From Nocardia neocaledoniensis (GTDB lineage: Bacteria; Actinomycetota; Actinomycetes; Mycobacteriales; Mycobacteriaceae), in assembly GCF_003182135.1 (NCBI RefSeq), contig NZ_QGTL01000002.1, positions 682,001 to 746,000 on the forward strand: a stretch of DNA of 64,000 bases, in the 5' to 3' direction. This document shows positions 8,774 through 16,312 of the stretch, piece after piece. The notes beneath the pieces were generated by a model. The model ran no database searches, was not told where the DNA came from, and saw only the letters and a program-made list of their open reading frames with translations. The first letter of the stretch is position 1, and every line of letters starts with the position of its first letter. The position numbers were made by a program, and so were the translations under genes.

Positions 8774-9628
8774 TCAGGCCAGGTGCGCCAATTCGGCGCG
8801 CGCCTTCTCGCCCTCTTCGCTGAAATCGGTGCGGGTGAAGATGTTCCAGCGCTGCAGCAGCGGCTTGAACACCAGCTCACCTTCGCGGGCGGGGTCGTAG
8901 ATGCCCGCCTGGGCCAGGGCCTCGTCGCTGGAACCGCCGCCGGGCAGCTCGACCTGCGGGACGCGGAAAGCCGCGACCTGGTCGGCGATGGCGCGGACGG
9001 CCTGGTCGGGGACCAGCTCGAAAGCGGCCTCGACCAGCACGGCGAAGAACTCGGCTTGCAGCTCGTCGTCGGCGGCCAGCTTCTCCGCGATCGCGGTGAC
9101 GACGGGATTCTCGCCGAGCGCGGCGGTGTTGCGGTGGCGGATGGCGGCGGCCAGCTCCTCGAAGGCGCAGGTCGCCAGCACGTCGATCAGGTGCAGCGGC
9201 GGACGGTTGAAACCGGTGGTCATGTGGGCCATGCGGGCCCGCTCGAGCGCGACCGGGTCGACCGCGCGCGTCACCATGAGGTAGTTGCGGATCATGATCT
9301 CGTGGCGGTTCTCCTCCGCCGTCCACCGGCCGACCCAGCGCCACCACGGACCGGTGCGCAGATGCTTGCCGAGCTCACGGTGGTAGGACGGCAGGTTGTC
9401 GGCGACCAGCACGCTCACGGTCAGTGCGAGCTTCGCGGTCTCGCTCAGCTCGGACTGCTCCGGGGTCCAGTCGGCGCCACCGAGGAAGGCGAAGTTGCGG
9501 CCGTCGGACCACGGCACGAAATCGTGCGGCTGCCAGCCCTCGGCGGCCTCGATGTGCCTGGCCAGGTTGGTTTCCACCACGTCCGCGAGCGAATCCAGCA
9601 ACTCGCGGTCGGTCAAAGTTTTCTGCAC
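8774..9628 (-). CDS. desA2: acyl-ACP desaturase-like protein, DesA2 type
   Basis: A 284-residue ferritin-like protein of the stearoyl-ACP desaturase family, probably cytosolic. The first di-iron motif E-E-N-R-H-E is intact at 105-110, and the A-F-E-E-L helix (Glu157/158) is present. The second motif, normally D-E-x-R-H, reads D-D-E-L-Q-A-E at 187-193 and has no histidine. The early ligand helix has A-D-N-L-P-S-Y instead of E-E-A-L-P-T-Y. Mycobacterial DesA2 is likewise known for an atypical metal site. It may bind one metal or act differently from a classical desaturase. The start is GTG 9628. Neighbours phoH and fumC match the mycobacterial locus. Confidence 0.88.
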   Translation of the reverse strand: MQKTLTDRELLDSLADVVETNLARHIEAAEGWQPHDFVPWSDGRNFAFLGGADWTPEQSELSETAKLALTVSVLVADNLPSYHRELGKHLRTGPWWRWVGRWTAEENRHEIMIRNYLMVTRAVDPVALERARMAHMTTGFNRPPLHLIDVLATCAFEELAAAIRHRNTAALGENPVVTAIAEKLAADDELQAEFFAVLVEAAFELVPDQAVRAIADQVAAFRVPQVELPGGGSSDEALAQAGIYDPAREGELVFKPLLQRWNIFTRTDFSEEGEKARAELAHLA

Positions 9629-9634
9629 GAGGAC

Positions 9635-9640
9635 AACCTA
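9635..9640 (-). promoter_or_regulatory. -10 hexamer TAGGTT of a leaderless desA2-like transcript
   Basis: On the minus strand TAGGTT ends 6 nt before GTG 9628, with no Shine-Dalgarno sequence between. Confidence 0.5.
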
Positions 9641-9697
9641 GTCCCTCGACCGCCGGCGCGGGGACCTTCGGGTCCCCACGCCGGGCACGTCGTCGGA

Positions 9698-10327
9698 CTA
9701 CTTCGGGGTGACGGTCGTCTGGCCGTTGACCCAGGTGATGGTGCCGCCGGTGAAGTCGCTCTGCTTACCGCCGGGGATGTCCTTCTCGTCGCTGGTGGGG
9801 TAGCCGAGGGTGCCGTTGGCGCCGCCGTTCTCCTCCCACGCCTCGCGGATGTCGCCCCAGACGATGTGGGCGCCCGAATCGCTGCTCCAGTAGATGGTGC
9901 CGCCCTCGAAGTCCTGGTACTGACCGCCGTTGGGGCCCGATTCCTGGGCCTCCTCCGGTGCGCCGAGCGGGCTCGACGCGCCACCGGCGGCGACGTACTT
10001 CTTGTAGACCTCGCCGGAGACGGTGATCTCGCCGTTCGGGGTGTTGATGGTGGTCGAGTCACCGGCGCCCATGCCGGCGGTGCCCGATGGGGTCGCCGTG
10101 GCGGAGCCCTCCGTGCCGTTCGGCTCGGTGGTCTCGGTCGCCGAACCGCCCATGCCGCCGGGGGCGGTGGTGGTGGCGTCGGGACCGCTCATGTTGGAGG
10201 TGACGCTGGCGATGGTGTCTTTGGCCTTGTCCTGATCCTCGTCGCTGCAGCCCGCGGCGAGCAGCAGTGCGGCGGCGGCGAGCACGGCGGCGCCTCCGGC
10301 GGCAGTACGTCGAGCGAAGTGGTTCAT
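9698..10327 (-). CDS. LGFP-repeat lipoprotein
   Basis: A 209-residue exported protein. The N-terminal hydrophobic stretch ends in lipobox L-A-A-G-C. A linker rich in Thr, Gly, Ser and Pro (about residues 30-80) leads to two or more LGFP-type repeats: S-S-P-L-G-A-P...F-E-G-G-T-I-Y-W then G-T-L-G-Y-P-T-S-D...F-T-G-G-T-I-T-W. LGFP repeats are known in cell-wall-associated proteins of mycolate-containing actinobacteria, so a role at the envelope is likely. I chose ATG 10327 because GAGAGG lies 6 nt upstream; ATG 10333 directly abuts it. Confidence 0.86.
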   Translation of the reverse strand: MNHFARRTAAGGAAVLAAAALLLAAGCSDEDQDKAKDTIASVTSNMSGPDATTTAPGGMGGSATETTEPNGTEGSATATPSGTAGMGAGDSTTINTPNGEITVSGEVYKKYVAAGGASSPLGAPEEAQESGPNGGQYQDFEGGTIYWSSDSGAHIVWGDIREAWEENGGANGTLGYPTSDEKDIPGGKQSDFTGGTITWVNGQTTVTPK

Positions 10328-10388
10328 ATCCATCCTCTCGCGAGTAGCCCCCCGGGGCACACCCCGGAATGGAGCCTGGCCGACATCC

Positions 10389-10426
10389 GCAACGGCCCGG
10401 CGGAACGTTGTTCGCCGAGCCGTTGC
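10389..10426 (-). terminator. hairpin between phoH and the LGFP lipoprotein gene
   Basis: GCAACGGC and GCCGTTGC form an 8-bp outer stem enclosing a near-perfect inner stem. It lies downstream of phoH and 62 nt upstream of the LGFP start on the same strand, so it could end phoH transcripts or sit in the LGFP leader. No T-tract. Confidence 0.35.
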
Positions 10427-10464
10427 TGGATTGGTGTCGCCGCGGATAATACCCACAGTTCGCG

Positions 10465-10481
10465 GTAATCAAACGGATTAC
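10465..10481 (-). repeat. short inverted repeat after phoH
   Basis: GTAATC and GATTAC are separated by 5 nt, 29 nt beyond the phoH stop codon. A weak terminator or protein site is possible; nothing more can be said. Confidence 0.3.
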
Positions 10482-10509
10482 GGGCCGCGACGCGACCCGA
10501 TTGCCGTGA

Positions 10510-11853
10510 TTACGCGTTCGGTCCGTACTCCTCGAGCATCTCGGTCACCAGCGCCGCGATCGGCGAGCGCTCGGAACGGGTGAGCGTGATGTGCGCGAAC
10601 AGCGGGTGACCCTTGAGCTTCTCGATCACCGCGGCCACGCCGTCGTGCCTGCCGACCCGCAGATTGTCGCGCTGGGCGACGTCGTGGGTGAGGACGACGC
10701 GCGAGCCGGTGCCGAGCCTGCTCAGCACCGTGAGCAGCACATTGCGCTCGAGCGACTGCGCCTCGTCGACGATCACGAACGAATCGTGCAGCGAGCGGCC
10801 GCGAATGTGGGTCAGCGGCAGCACTTCGAGCATGTCGCGGCTGAGCACTTCCTCCATCACCTCGCGGCTGGCCAGCCCGTCGAGCGTGTCGAAGACGGCC
10901 TGCGCCCACGGGCCCATCTTCTCGCTCTCCGAACCCGGCAGGTAGCCCAGTTCCTGGCCGCCCACCGCGTACAGCGGCCGGAACACGACCACCTTGCGCT
11001 GGGTCCGCCGCTCCAGCACGGCCTCGAGCCCGGCGGTCAGCGCGAGCGCCGACTTGCCGGTGCCCGCTCGGCCACCCATCGAGACGATGCCGATGCTCTC
11101 GTCGAGCAGCAGATCGAGGGCGATGCGCTGCTCGGCCGAGCGGCCGTGCAGGCCGAAGGCCTCCCGCTCCCGCACCAGCTGGACCCGCTTGTCCGGGGTG
11201 ACCCGGCCCAGCGCGCTCGAGCTGCTGCCGAGCAGCCGGATGCCGGTGTGGCAGGGCAGTTCCCGGGCCTCGTCCAGGTCGATCACCGAATCGGTGTAGA
11301 GCTGGTCGATCTGGGCGCTCGCGACGTCGAGTTCGACCATGCCGCTCCAGCCGGAGGTCACCACGTCCTGGGCGTGGTATTCGTCGGCGGCCAGGCCGAC
11401 CGCGCTCGCCTTGACCCGCAGCGGGATGTCCTTGGACACCAGCACCACCTCCTCGCCCTCGGCCGAGAAGTTCAGCGCGCAGGCGAGAATGCGGGAATCG
11501 TTGGTCTCCGAACGGAATCCGGCGGGCAACACCGACGGATCGGTGTGGTTGAGCTCCACCTGCAAGGTGCCGCCCTCGGTGCCGATCGGCAACGGCTGAT
11601 CGAGCCTGCCGTGCTTGACACGCAGGTCGTCGAGCATGCGCAGGGCTTCCCTGGCGAACCAGCCGAGTTCGTGGTGGTGCCGTTTGGCCTCCAGCTCGCT
11701 GATGACGACCAGCGGCAGTACCACCTTGTGTTCGCCGAACCTGGTGACAGCCCAGGGATCCGAGAGCAGGACCGAGGTGTCCACGACAAAAGTCTTCTTC
11801 GAGGCCGAGGCCGTGTGCATCGCGGGGGCGGAAACGGAGCGTGCAGCAGTCAC
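10510..11853 (-). CDS. phoH2: PIN-PhoH fusion protein (PhoH2-type RNA helicase/RNase)
   Basis: A 447-residue two-domain protein. The N-terminal PIN nuclease domain (about 20-155) has the acidic residues in V-V-D-T-S, V-I-S-E-L-E, T-N-D-S-R-I and V-S-K-D. The C-terminal PhoH ATPase has Walker A G-R-A-G-T-G-K-S at 261-268 and Walker B F-V-I-V-D-E-A-Q. This architecture is known in mycobacteria as PhoH2, an RNA unwinding and cleaving enzyme. I chose GTG 11853 because AAGGAG sits 6 nt upstream; an in-frame GTG 24 nt earlier lacks that. Mycobacterial phoH2 follows a small antitoxin gene (phoAT); I see no such ORF here. Confidence 0.92.
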   Translation of the reverse strand: MTAARSVSAPAMHTASASKKTFVVDTSVLLSDPWAVTRFGEHKVVLPLVVISELEAKRHHHELGWFAREALRMLDDLRVKHGRLDQPLPIGTEGGTLQVELNHTDPSVLPAGFRSETNDSRILACALNFSAEGEEVVLVSKDIPLRVKASAVGLAADEYHAQDVVTSGWSGMVELDVASAQIDQLYTDSVIDLDEARELPCHTGIRLLGSSSSALGRVTPDKRVQLVREREAFGLHGRSAEQRIALDLLLDESIGIVSMGGRAGTGKSALALTAGLEAVLERRTQRKVVVFRPLYAVGGQELGYLPGSESEKMGPWAQAVFDTLDGLASREVMEEVLSRDMLEVLPLTHIRGRSLHDSFVIVDEAQSLERNVLLTVLSRLGTGSRVVLTHDVAQRDNLRVGRHDGVAAVIEKLKGHPLFAHITLTRSERSPIAALVTEMLEEYGPNA

Positions 11854-11918
11854 GGTGGGCTCCTTATGTGTTCGCACGGCACCCGCGCGAACGATCTCGC
11901 TGGACCGGTCCGTCCTGT

Positions 11919-11959
11919 AGGTGGCTGGTCAGCCACCTCTAGGGCCGGGCGCCGGCCCT
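11919..11959. repeat. two tandem perfect hairpins upstream of phoH
   Basis: The 299-bp gap between phoH and the next gene holds AGGTGGCT-GGTC-AGCCACCT at 11919-11938 and AGGGCCGG-GCG-CCGGCCCT at 11941-11959, both perfect and 2 nt apart. They lie in the likely phoH leader or promoter. They may be operators or leader RNA stems. The rest of the gap shows no ORF I trust. Confidence 0.5.
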
Positions 11960-12140
11960 CTCGCACTGAGTAGCTCAGTCACGGTCAGGACCTCCCGTAC
12001 GAGTCACACCGACGCGACCCGCATCACCGACGCTACCGGTCGACACCCCGTGCGCGCTGCCGGACGACCGGACGTGTCCGTGAATTTGTCGTTAACCGGC
12101 ACCGTCGGCCCGGATCGGGCGCGATGTCGGTGCCGAGCGC

Positions 12141-12146
12141 TAGAGT
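12141..12146 (+). promoter_or_regulatory. -10 hexamer TAGAGT of a leaderless transcript
   Basis: TAGAGT ends 6 nt before ATG 12153, and there is no Shine-Dalgarno sequence. Confidence 0.5.
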
Positions 12147-12152
12147 CGGAAC

Positions 12153-12425
12153 ATGACGCAGGAGCAGGATCTGGAGAAGCTGTCGTCGAAGGAACTGCAC
12201 GACCGGGCGGTGAAGACGGCCGTTCGGCACGGTGACGTGCGCTTCCTGTGGGAGCTGCTCAAATCGATCCCGGCCGCCCAGGCCGAGGCGGGCGACCTCG
12301 GCGAGAGCGAGGCCGACATCCGGTACGTGCTGCCGATGATCGACGACTACTTCCACGCCGGCGACGGCAAACTCGCCGACGTCTTACGGCCGACGTATCT
12401 GGAGTACCTGAACAAGCACCGGTAG
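12153..12425 (+). CDS. conserved small hypothetical protein
   Basis: A 90-residue soluble, acidic, largely helical protein without signal peptide or membrane segment. I do not recognise its family. A leaderless-type promoter directly precedes it and its end is 1 nt from the end of the convergent epoxide-hydrolase-like gene. Regular composition (charged helices, no long repeats) and a clean start support a real gene. Confidence 0.75.
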   Translation: MTQEQDLEKLSSKELHDRAVKTAVRHGDVRFLWELLKSIPAAQAEAGDLGESEADIRYVLPMIDDYFHAGDGKLADVLRPTYLEYLNKHR

Positions 12426-12426
12426 G

Positions 12427-12846
12427 TCAGCGGCGCAGGATCGCGCGGGCGGCGCCGACGACGGTGCCGCGCAGCACGTTGCCCATGCTGAAGCGGTCGT
12501 CCCACAGGACGATTCGGCCCGCGCGGAGTTCGAAGGTGCCGGTGACCCAGAACTCGATCGTCACCGGTCCGAGGCGCAGGAAGTCGGTGCGATCGGTGAG
12601 CACGATGTCGCCGTCGCCCGCGATGTGGTGCATGTCGGCGGAGAATGCGAGCTGCGGCCGGTCCAGGCCGCGCAGCAAGCCGGCGACCCGCTTCTTCCCG
12701 CGCACGGTCGGCAGGCCGGCGTTCTTCCAGACGATCTCCGGGTCGAGCAGCTCCAGCGCCTCGTCGACGGCGCCGACCTCCATGGCGGCGAAGAATTCGC
12801 GGACGACGGTGACGGCGTTCTCCGGCAGTTCCGGCTGGTCGTTCAT
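12427..12846 (-). CDS. limonene-1,2-epoxide hydrolase-like SnoaL/NTF2-fold protein
   Basis: A 139-residue single-domain NTF2-like protein. Arg86 and Asp88 in D-R-T-D, and the Asp pair 116/117 in L-W-D-D-R-F, match the Arg-Asp-Asp catalytic set known for Rhodococcus limonene-1,2-epoxide hydrolase. Epoxide hydrolysis by direct water attack is the likely activity; the substrate is unknown. TAGGCT ends 6 nt before ATG 12846, so the transcript is probably leaderless. Confidence 0.8.
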   Translation of the reverse strand: MNDQPELPENAVTVVREFFAAMEVGAVDEALELLDPEIVWKNAGLPTVRGKKRVAGLLRGLDRPQLAFSADMHHIAGDGDIVLTDRTDFLRLGPVTIEFWVTGTFELRAGRIVLWDDRFSMGNVLRGTVVGAARAILRR

Positions 12847-12852
12847 GCTGCG

Positions 12853-12858
12853 AGCCTA
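12853..12858 (-). promoter_or_regulatory. -10 hexamer TAGGCT of a leaderless transcript
   Basis: On the minus strand TAGGCT lies 6 nt upstream of ATG 12846. Confidence 0.45.
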
Positions 12859-12892
12859 GGGCGTTCGCCCGCGCCAGACCAGACCCGGCGCG

Positions 12893-13606
12893 CTACCCGC
12901 GCCCAGCGCGCCGGTCGATGAGCACGGCGAGCCCGTCCAGGATCCGGTCGACGCCGTAGTCGAAGGCCGCGCCGGGCGCGGCGCCCGCGCCGACGGCCGC
13001 CGACTCCTCGGCGAAGGCCGCCTCGACGGCGGGGAACCGGCCGCCTGCCGCGGCCATCATGGCGGTGAACTGCTCGGTGAACTGGATGGCCGCGTCGCCG
13101 TCGCCGACCGAGTCGACCTGTTGGGCCAGGCTGCGGGCGTGCCCGTTGAGCAGCACGATGGTGTCGAGCCGTTCGGGGCCGGTCAGGCCGGTGCCTGCCA
13201 GCGCGGCGACGGCCGCCTCGGTCCAGCCCATCTCGTTCGGTCCGAGCGGCCGGATCCCGAGGGTGAGCTCGATGGTCCACGGGTGGGCGCGGTAGCGCGC
13301 GAAGATCGCCTCGATCCACTGCCGCAGTCCGCTGCGCCAGGACGCGCCGTCCAGCTGGGGCGGCTCCCCCATCGCCGTGTCGAGCATCAGGGCGGTGAGC
13401 TGCTCCTTGCCCGGCACATACCGGTACAGCGACATCTTGGTGAAGCCGAGACTCTGCGCGAGGCGCTGCATCGACAGTCCGGCGAGCCCTTCGGCGTCGG
13501 CGAGCGCGATCGCGGAGGCCACGATCCCGTCCAGGGTGAGGGCCGGCTTGGGGCCGCGGGTGGGGCGCTGCGCGGTCCCCCACAGCAGTTCGACGGTGGT
13601 CGGCAT
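12893..13606 (-). CDS. TetR-family transcriptional regulator
   Basis: A 237-residue regulator. The N-terminal helix-turn-helix (about 25-70; G-L-S-M-Q-R-L-A-Q-S-L-G-F-T-K-M-S-L-Y-R) is followed by an all-helical ligand domain like that of the tetracycline-repressor class. I chose ATG 13606 with AGAGGA 6 nt upstream. It diverges from an FAD monooxygenase gene with 115 bp between, and that gap carries inverted repeats. Repression of the monooxygenase and itself is the natural inference. Confidence 0.9.
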   Translation of the reverse strand: MPTTVELLWGTAQRPTRGPKPALTLDGIVASAIALADAEGLAGLSMQRLAQSLGFTKMSLYRYVPGKEQLTALMLDTAMGEPPQLDGASWRSGLRQWIEAIFARYRAHPWTIELTLGIRPLGPNEMGWTEAAVAALAGTGLTGPERLDTIVLLNGHARSLAQQVDSVGDGDAAIQFTEQFTAMMAAAGGRFPAVEAAFAEESAAVGAGAAPGAAFDYGVDRILDGLAVLIDRRAGRG

Positions 13607-13634
13607 CGTCGGTCCTCTCGAAAAATCACCGATT

Positions 13635-13651
13635 GACACTCGAACTGTGTC
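13635..13651. promoter_or_regulatory. possible regulator site GACAC-N7-GTGTC
   Basis: A 5-bp inverted repeat, 17 nt overall, in the TetR/monooxygenase divergent region and just upstream of the tetR start. Short arms make it a weak candidate. Confidence 0.3.
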
Positions 13652-13670
13652 TACCATACTCTAATCCGCG

Positions 13671-13695
13671 TCCACCGGATACAGATTCCGTTGGA
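13671..13695. promoter_or_regulatory. imperfect 25-bp operator candidate for the divergent TetR
   Basis: Half-sites TCCACCGGA and TCCGTTGGA (reverse complement TCCAACGGA, one mismatch) face each other around a 7-nt centre, 27 bp upstream of the monooxygenase ATG. Size and position fit a TetR operator. The segment ACAGATTCCG also recurs at 13696-13705. Confidence 0.5.
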
Positions 13696-13721
13696 CACAG
13701 ATTCCGATCGAGGAGAGAACC

Positions 13722-14894
13722 ATGCGCGTACTCGTTTCCGGCGCCGGCATCGCGGGGCCGTCCCTGGCCTACTGGCTGCACCGATACGGCTTCGAGGCCA
13801 CCGTGGTCGAGCGCGCGCCCGCGCTCCGGCCGGGCGGCCAGGCCGTCGACTTCAAGGGCCGTACGCACCTGACCGTGCTCGAGCGCATGGGCGTACTGGA
13901 CGCGGTCCGCGCCCGCCGCACCGGCACCACCGACCTGGCGTTCGTCGACGAGGCGGGCCGCGAGCTCGCGGTGATGTCGGGCGAGTTCTCCGGCGGCGAC
14001 GTCGAGATCCTGCGCGGCGACCTCGCCGAGATCCTGTACGACCGGACCGCGGACGCCGTCGAGTACGTCTTCGGCGACACGATCACCGCACTCACCGACA
14101 CCGGCGACGAGGTACGGGTGGAGTTCGAACGCGGCCAGGCGCGCACCTTCGATCTGGTGCTCGGCGCCGACGGAATCCATTCGCGGGTCAGGAAACTCGC
14201 GTTCGGGCCGGAAGCCGACTTCGTCCATCACCTCGGCCGCTACTACTGCGTGGCCGGCGCCAGCCGGTGGACCGACACGAGCCTGCCGCGCGAACGAGCA
14301 CGCGGATTCGCCCACAACACGCCGGGCAAGCTCGCCGTCGACGGCGGGTCCAAGGCACAGCAGATGTACATGTTCACCAGTCCCCCACTGGATTACGCGC
14401 GCGAGGACACCGCCGCGGCCCGCCGGATCATCGAGACCACCTTCGCCGACATGGGCTGGCACGCCCCGCGCATGCTCGCCGAACTGGCCGAGTGCGACGA
14501 CATCTACCTCGACTCGATCAGCCAGGTCCGGATGCACGGCGAGTACACCCGCGGCCGCGTCGCCCTGGTCGGCGACTCCGCCTACGGCAACACCCTGGCC
14601 GGCTTCGGCACCGGCCTGGCCGTCGTCGGCGCCTACGTCCTCGCGGGCGAACTCGCCACCGCCGCAGGCGATCACGTCGCCGCCTTCGCCGCCTACGACC
14701 GCGTCATGCGCCGCTACGCCAAGATCGCGGGCAACTCCAACGCGGGCCCCTTCCTCGCCCCCAAGACCGCCGCGGGCATCCGGGCCCGCAACTGGTTCCT
14801 CGGCTCCCGCCTGTTCACCCTCATGATGAAATACGGCGACAAGGCCGCCAACGACATCGACCTCGTCGACTACCCGTCCCTGATCCGCGCTTGA
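13722..14894 (+). CDS. FAD-dependent aromatic-type monooxygenase
   Basis: A 390-residue group A flavoprotein monooxygenase (PHBH/TetX fold). The FAD-binding G-A-G-I-A-G is at 7-12, the D-G motif G-A-D-G-I-H-S-R near 145, and the ribityl-binding V-A-L-V-G-D-S-A-Y near 283. Such enzymes hydroxylate aromatic or polyketide substrates with NAD(P)H and O2; several inactivate antibiotics such as tetracycline or rifampicin. ATG 13722 is preceded by GAGGAGAG. Divergent TetR control suggests induction by a xenobiotic, which is inference. Its TGA overlaps the -35 of the next gene. Confidence 0.9.
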   Translation: MRVLVSGAGIAGPSLAYWLHRYGFEATVVERAPALRPGGQAVDFKGRTHLTVLERMGVLDAVRARRTGTTDLAFVDEAGRELAVMSGEFSGGDVEILRGDLAEILYDRTADAVEYVFGDTITALTDTGDEVRVEFERGQARTFDLVLGADGIHSRVRKLAFGPEADFVHHLGRYYCVAGASRWTDTSLPRERARGFAHNTPGKLAVDGGSKAQQMYMFTSPPLDYAREDTAAARRIIETTFADMGWHAPRMLAELAECDDIYLDSISQVRMHGEYTRGRVALVGDSAYGNTLAGFGTGLAVVGAYVLAGELATAAGDHVAAFAAYDRVMRRYAKIAGNSNAGPFLAPKTAAGIRARNWFLGSRLFTLMMKYGDKAANDIDLVDYPSLIRA

Positions 14895-14914
14895 CCTGGA
14901 GTGCGCTCCAAGTC
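14893..14914 (+). promoter_or_regulatory. MerR-type operator/promoter before the LLM gene
   Basis: GACCTGGAG-TGCG-CTCCAAGTC is a 22-nt dyad with one mismatch between half-sites. It lies between -35 TTGACC (14891-14896) and -10 TACGCT (14916-14921), giving the 19-nt spacer known for MerR-activated promoters. ATG 14928 begins 7 nt beyond the -10, so the mRNA would be leaderless. No merR gene is in this window. Confidence 0.65.
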
Positions 14915-14927
14915 ATACGCTTTTCGC

Positions 14928-15911
14928 ATGAGCATTCGCCTCGGTTACCAGATGCCCAACTTCAGTAACACCGACTCGGTGCGTGAGCTGTTTCCCACGG
15001 TGATCGCGCAGGCCAGAGCGGCGGAGGCGGCGGGATTCGACGCCGCCTTCGTGATGGACCACTTCTATCAGCTGCCGGGTATCGGGCGGCCGGACGAGCC
15101 GATGCTGGAGGCCTACACCGCGCTCGGCGGGCTGGCCACCGCGACCGAGCGAATCCAGTTGTCCGCCTTGGTCACCGGCAACACCTATCGCAATCCGGCG
15201 CTGCTGGCCAAGACGGTCACCACCCTCGACGTGGTCAGCGGTGGGCGGGCCGTGCTCGGGATCGGCGCCGGCTGGTTCGAGCTCGAGCATCAGCAGTACG
15301 GGTTCGAGTTCGGCACCTTCACCGAACGCTTCCAGCGGCTGGAGGAGGCGCTCGAGATCATCGCCCCGATGCTGCACGGGCAGCGTCCCACCTTCGACGG
15401 CCGCTGGTACCACACCGAGAACGCGATGAACGAGCCGCGCGTGCGCGACGACCTGCCGATCATGCTCGGCGGCGGCGGGGAGAAGAAGACGTTCGGGCTG
15501 GCCGCCCGCTTCGGCGACCACCTCAACATCATCAGCAATGCCTCCGAACTGCCGCGCAAGGTCGAGGCGCTGCACCAGCGTTGCGCCGAGGTCGACCGCG
15601 ACCCGGCCACCCTCGAGACCAGCTTCCTGGCCTTCGTCATCGCCGACGAGGACGGCGACCGCGCCCGAAAGCTGCAGTCCGACATGCTCGCCCGCGCCGG
15701 CATCGACCTGTCCGCCCTCTCCCCCGAGGAGATCCGCAACACCCCAGCCGACCGCCAGTTCGTCGGCACCCCCGACGAGGTCGCCGAGCAGATCCAGCAG
15801 CGCGTCCTCGACCACGGCATCGACGGCGTGATCGTCAACATGATCGCCAACGGTCACGAACCCGGCGTCATCGAGGCCGCGGGCCGGGCGCTGAAGCCCC
15901 TGGTCAGCTGA
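14928..15911 (+). CDS. LLM class F420-dependent oxidoreductase
   Basis: A 327-residue luciferase-like (beta/alpha)8 flavin/F420 oxidoreductase. N-terminal Y-Q-M-P-N-F, F-V-M-D-H-F, L-V-T-G-N-T-Y-R-N-P and G-I-G-A-G-W-F-E-L-E-H are the typical family blocks. These enzymes use F420H2 or FMN on diverse substrates; the substrate cannot be read here. ATG 14928 follows a MerR-type promoter without a ribosome-binding site. A degraded copy of its last ~90 bp recurs at 17427-17514. Confidence 0.9.
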   Translation: MSIRLGYQMPNFSNTDSVRELFPTVIAQARAAEAAGFDAAFVMDHFYQLPGIGRPDEPMLEAYTALGGLATATERIQLSALVTGNTYRNPALLAKTVTTLDVVSGGRAVLGIGAGWFELEHQQYGFEFGTFTERFQRLEEALEIIAPMLHGQRPTFDGRWYHTENAMNEPRVRDDLPIMLGGGGEKKTFGLAARFGDHLNIISNASELPRKVEALHQRCAEVDRDPATLETSFLAFVIADEDGDRARKLQSDMLARAGIDLSALSPEEIRNTPADRQFVGTPDEVAEQIQQRVLDHGIDGVIVNMIANGHEPGVIEAAGRALKPLVS

Positions 15912-15944
15912 CCTCCCCCTTCTCGCTCCGAGGGGCCGTCTACT

Positions 15945-15969
15945 CGCGGTACCGGCAGCCGGTACCGCG
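15945..15969. repeat. perfect 11-bp inverted repeat after the LLM gene
   Basis: CGCGGTACCGG and CCGGTACCGCG flank CAG, 33 nt past the LLM stop. It could be a terminator for the LLM gene or an operator for the RDD unit, whose possible -10 TATGTT follows ten bases later. Apart from this the 15912-16088 stretch holds only that promoter candidate and GGGAGGG before ATG 16089. Confidence 0.55.
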
Positions 15970-16088
15970 GGTTCCCGCTATGTTGGCTCCCTGGATCACA
16001 CGACCCGTCGGTTCGTCGCCAGAACACGAGGGAACCGAAGAGACGATTCGTGCGTCCAACCAACAGAGCGAGAAAACGGGGAGGGTAG

Positions 16089-16312
16089 ATGACCGGGATT
16101 CTCCAGGTCGACATCGATGTCCTGGGCAAGACCGTCCAGTTGCTGCGGGGAACGGAGACGCCCTGTCCGAGAACGGGAATGCCGACATCGTTACCGTGCT
16201 GTCGACCGCCGATGCGGAGTACGGAACCGACTTCGGCGCGATGATGGTGCTGCTCGCCGGCTCGATCACCTTCGACACCGTTGTCCATCAACAATTCACG
16301 CTCGCGCTGTGA
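16089..16312 (+). pseudogene. small ORF with apparent frameshift, upstream of RDD gene
   Basis: ATG 16089 has a GGGAGGG site 3 nt before it. Its frame runs M-T-G-I-L-Q-V-D-I-D-V-L-G-K-T-V-Q-L-L-R but turns Cys/Pro/Arg-rich near 16155 and stops at 16244. A second frame, open from upstream, continues plausibly as A-L-S-E-N-G-N-A-D-I-V through F-T-L-A-L and ends at 16312, overlapping the RDD start as GTGA. A single -1 shift near 16150-16165 would restore a ~74-residue protein. I treat it as frameshifted by mutation or a sequencing indel. The family is not recognised. Confidence 0.5.

Noticed and set aside
16140..16170. Programmed -1 ribosomal frameshift in the small ORF
   Set aside because: No canonical X-XXY-YYZ slippery heptamer at a suitable phase and no strong downstream stem recognised; mutation or sequencing indel is simpler.
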